This document shows positions 63,756 through 64,000 of a stretch of 64,000 bases of DNA, piece after piece. The DNA is from Dirofilaria immitis (Eukaryota; Nematoda; Chromadorea; Rhabditida; Onchocercidae), in NCBI GenBank assembly GCA_024305405.1, contig JAKNDB010000054.1:682001-746000 (forward strand), written 5' to 3'. The notes beneath the pieces are model-generated. The model had not been told where the DNA came from, did not search any database, and worked only from the letters and a program-made list of their open reading frames with translations. The translations under genes were made by a program, and so were the position numbers. The stretch's first letter is position 1. Each line of letters opens with the position of its first letter.

Positions 63756-63830
63756 CAAGAATACTTGTTGCTTTTACTTGAACATCAAGATGCTGATGAT
63801 TACAATATCGAACTTACACAGTTCATCATC
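63756..63830 (+). CDS. Possible exon of a gene running off the right edge
   Basis: A TTTCAG acceptor, 25 whole codons with mixed, protein-like composition (reading starts QEYLLLLLEHQDADDYN and ends TQFII) and a GTATTG donor. This is the only stretch in the last kilobase that looks like a nematode exon. I find no partner exon inside the window and do not recognise the family, so it may be chance. Confidence 0.3.
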
Positions 63831-64000
63831 GTATTGATAATTTCATTATGGAATGTTTGACGTACGCTATTGACAAAAAAAATTTTTATTTATGCAGCTA
63901 TTAATTTGAGATTAAAATAAGACCATAAATATGAGAAAATGATAATTATTACGTCATTTTTAGTATTTTAAGTATTATAAGAGGTAGTTCGTCTAAGCTT

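Overview
The window looks like nuclear DNA of a parasitic nematode, most likely a clade III (filarial or spirurid) species; I cannot name it. The reasons are high AT content, short exons separated by many small GT-AG introns with (T)nCAG acceptors and frequent GTTTGT or GTAAGT donors, a cuticle collagen, and 3' splice acceptors placed almost directly on start codons, as expected for spliced-leader trans-splicing.

Layout: (1) 1-14621, plus strand: 3' part of a LYST-like giant gene (PH-BEACH, BEACH, WD40), its 5' end outside the window. (2) 16736-22034, minus: a FAX-1/NR2E3-type nuclear receptor. (3) 22035-29590: AT-rich and microsatellite-rich DNA without a supported gene. (4) 29591-31153, plus: a cuticle collagen. 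(5) 33310-37267, minus: an MST1/2 (Hippo, cst-1) kinase with C-terminal SARAH domain. (6) about 38570-38765: a GC-rich block with several possible stems, in the divergent interval between the kinase and the next gene. (7) 40085-43149, plus: a GPALPP1-like (DUF3752) nuclear protein. (8) 44318-50817, minus: a small heat shock (alpha-crystallin) protein of HSP-25 type with a long tail and a large intron full of trinucleotide repeats. (9) 50830-58683: about 7.9 kb without a supported gene, but with an inverted repeat and a degenerate tandem repeat. (10) 58684-62735, minus: DP (E2F dimerisation partner, dpl-1). (11) one possible plus-strand exon at the right edge.

The genes are unrelated in function and are not an operon: intracellular membrane traffic (LYST), neuronal fate (FAX-1), cuticle (collagen), Hippo signalling (MST), a putative nuclear GPALPP protein, chaperone (sHSP) and cell cycle (DP).

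The most consistent odd signal is that five of the seven genes need one-base corrections, mostly in A/T or G homopolymers, to stay in frame (LYST, FAX-1 twice, collagen, MST inside the HRD loop, DP); a sixth, GPALPP1, shows only a one-base exon phase conflict. The protein on both sides of each break is well conserved, so homopolymer errors in a draft assembly explain this better than gene decay. I saw no clear new multi-gene system; the best candidate for something undescribed is the structured GC-rich block at 38570-38765.
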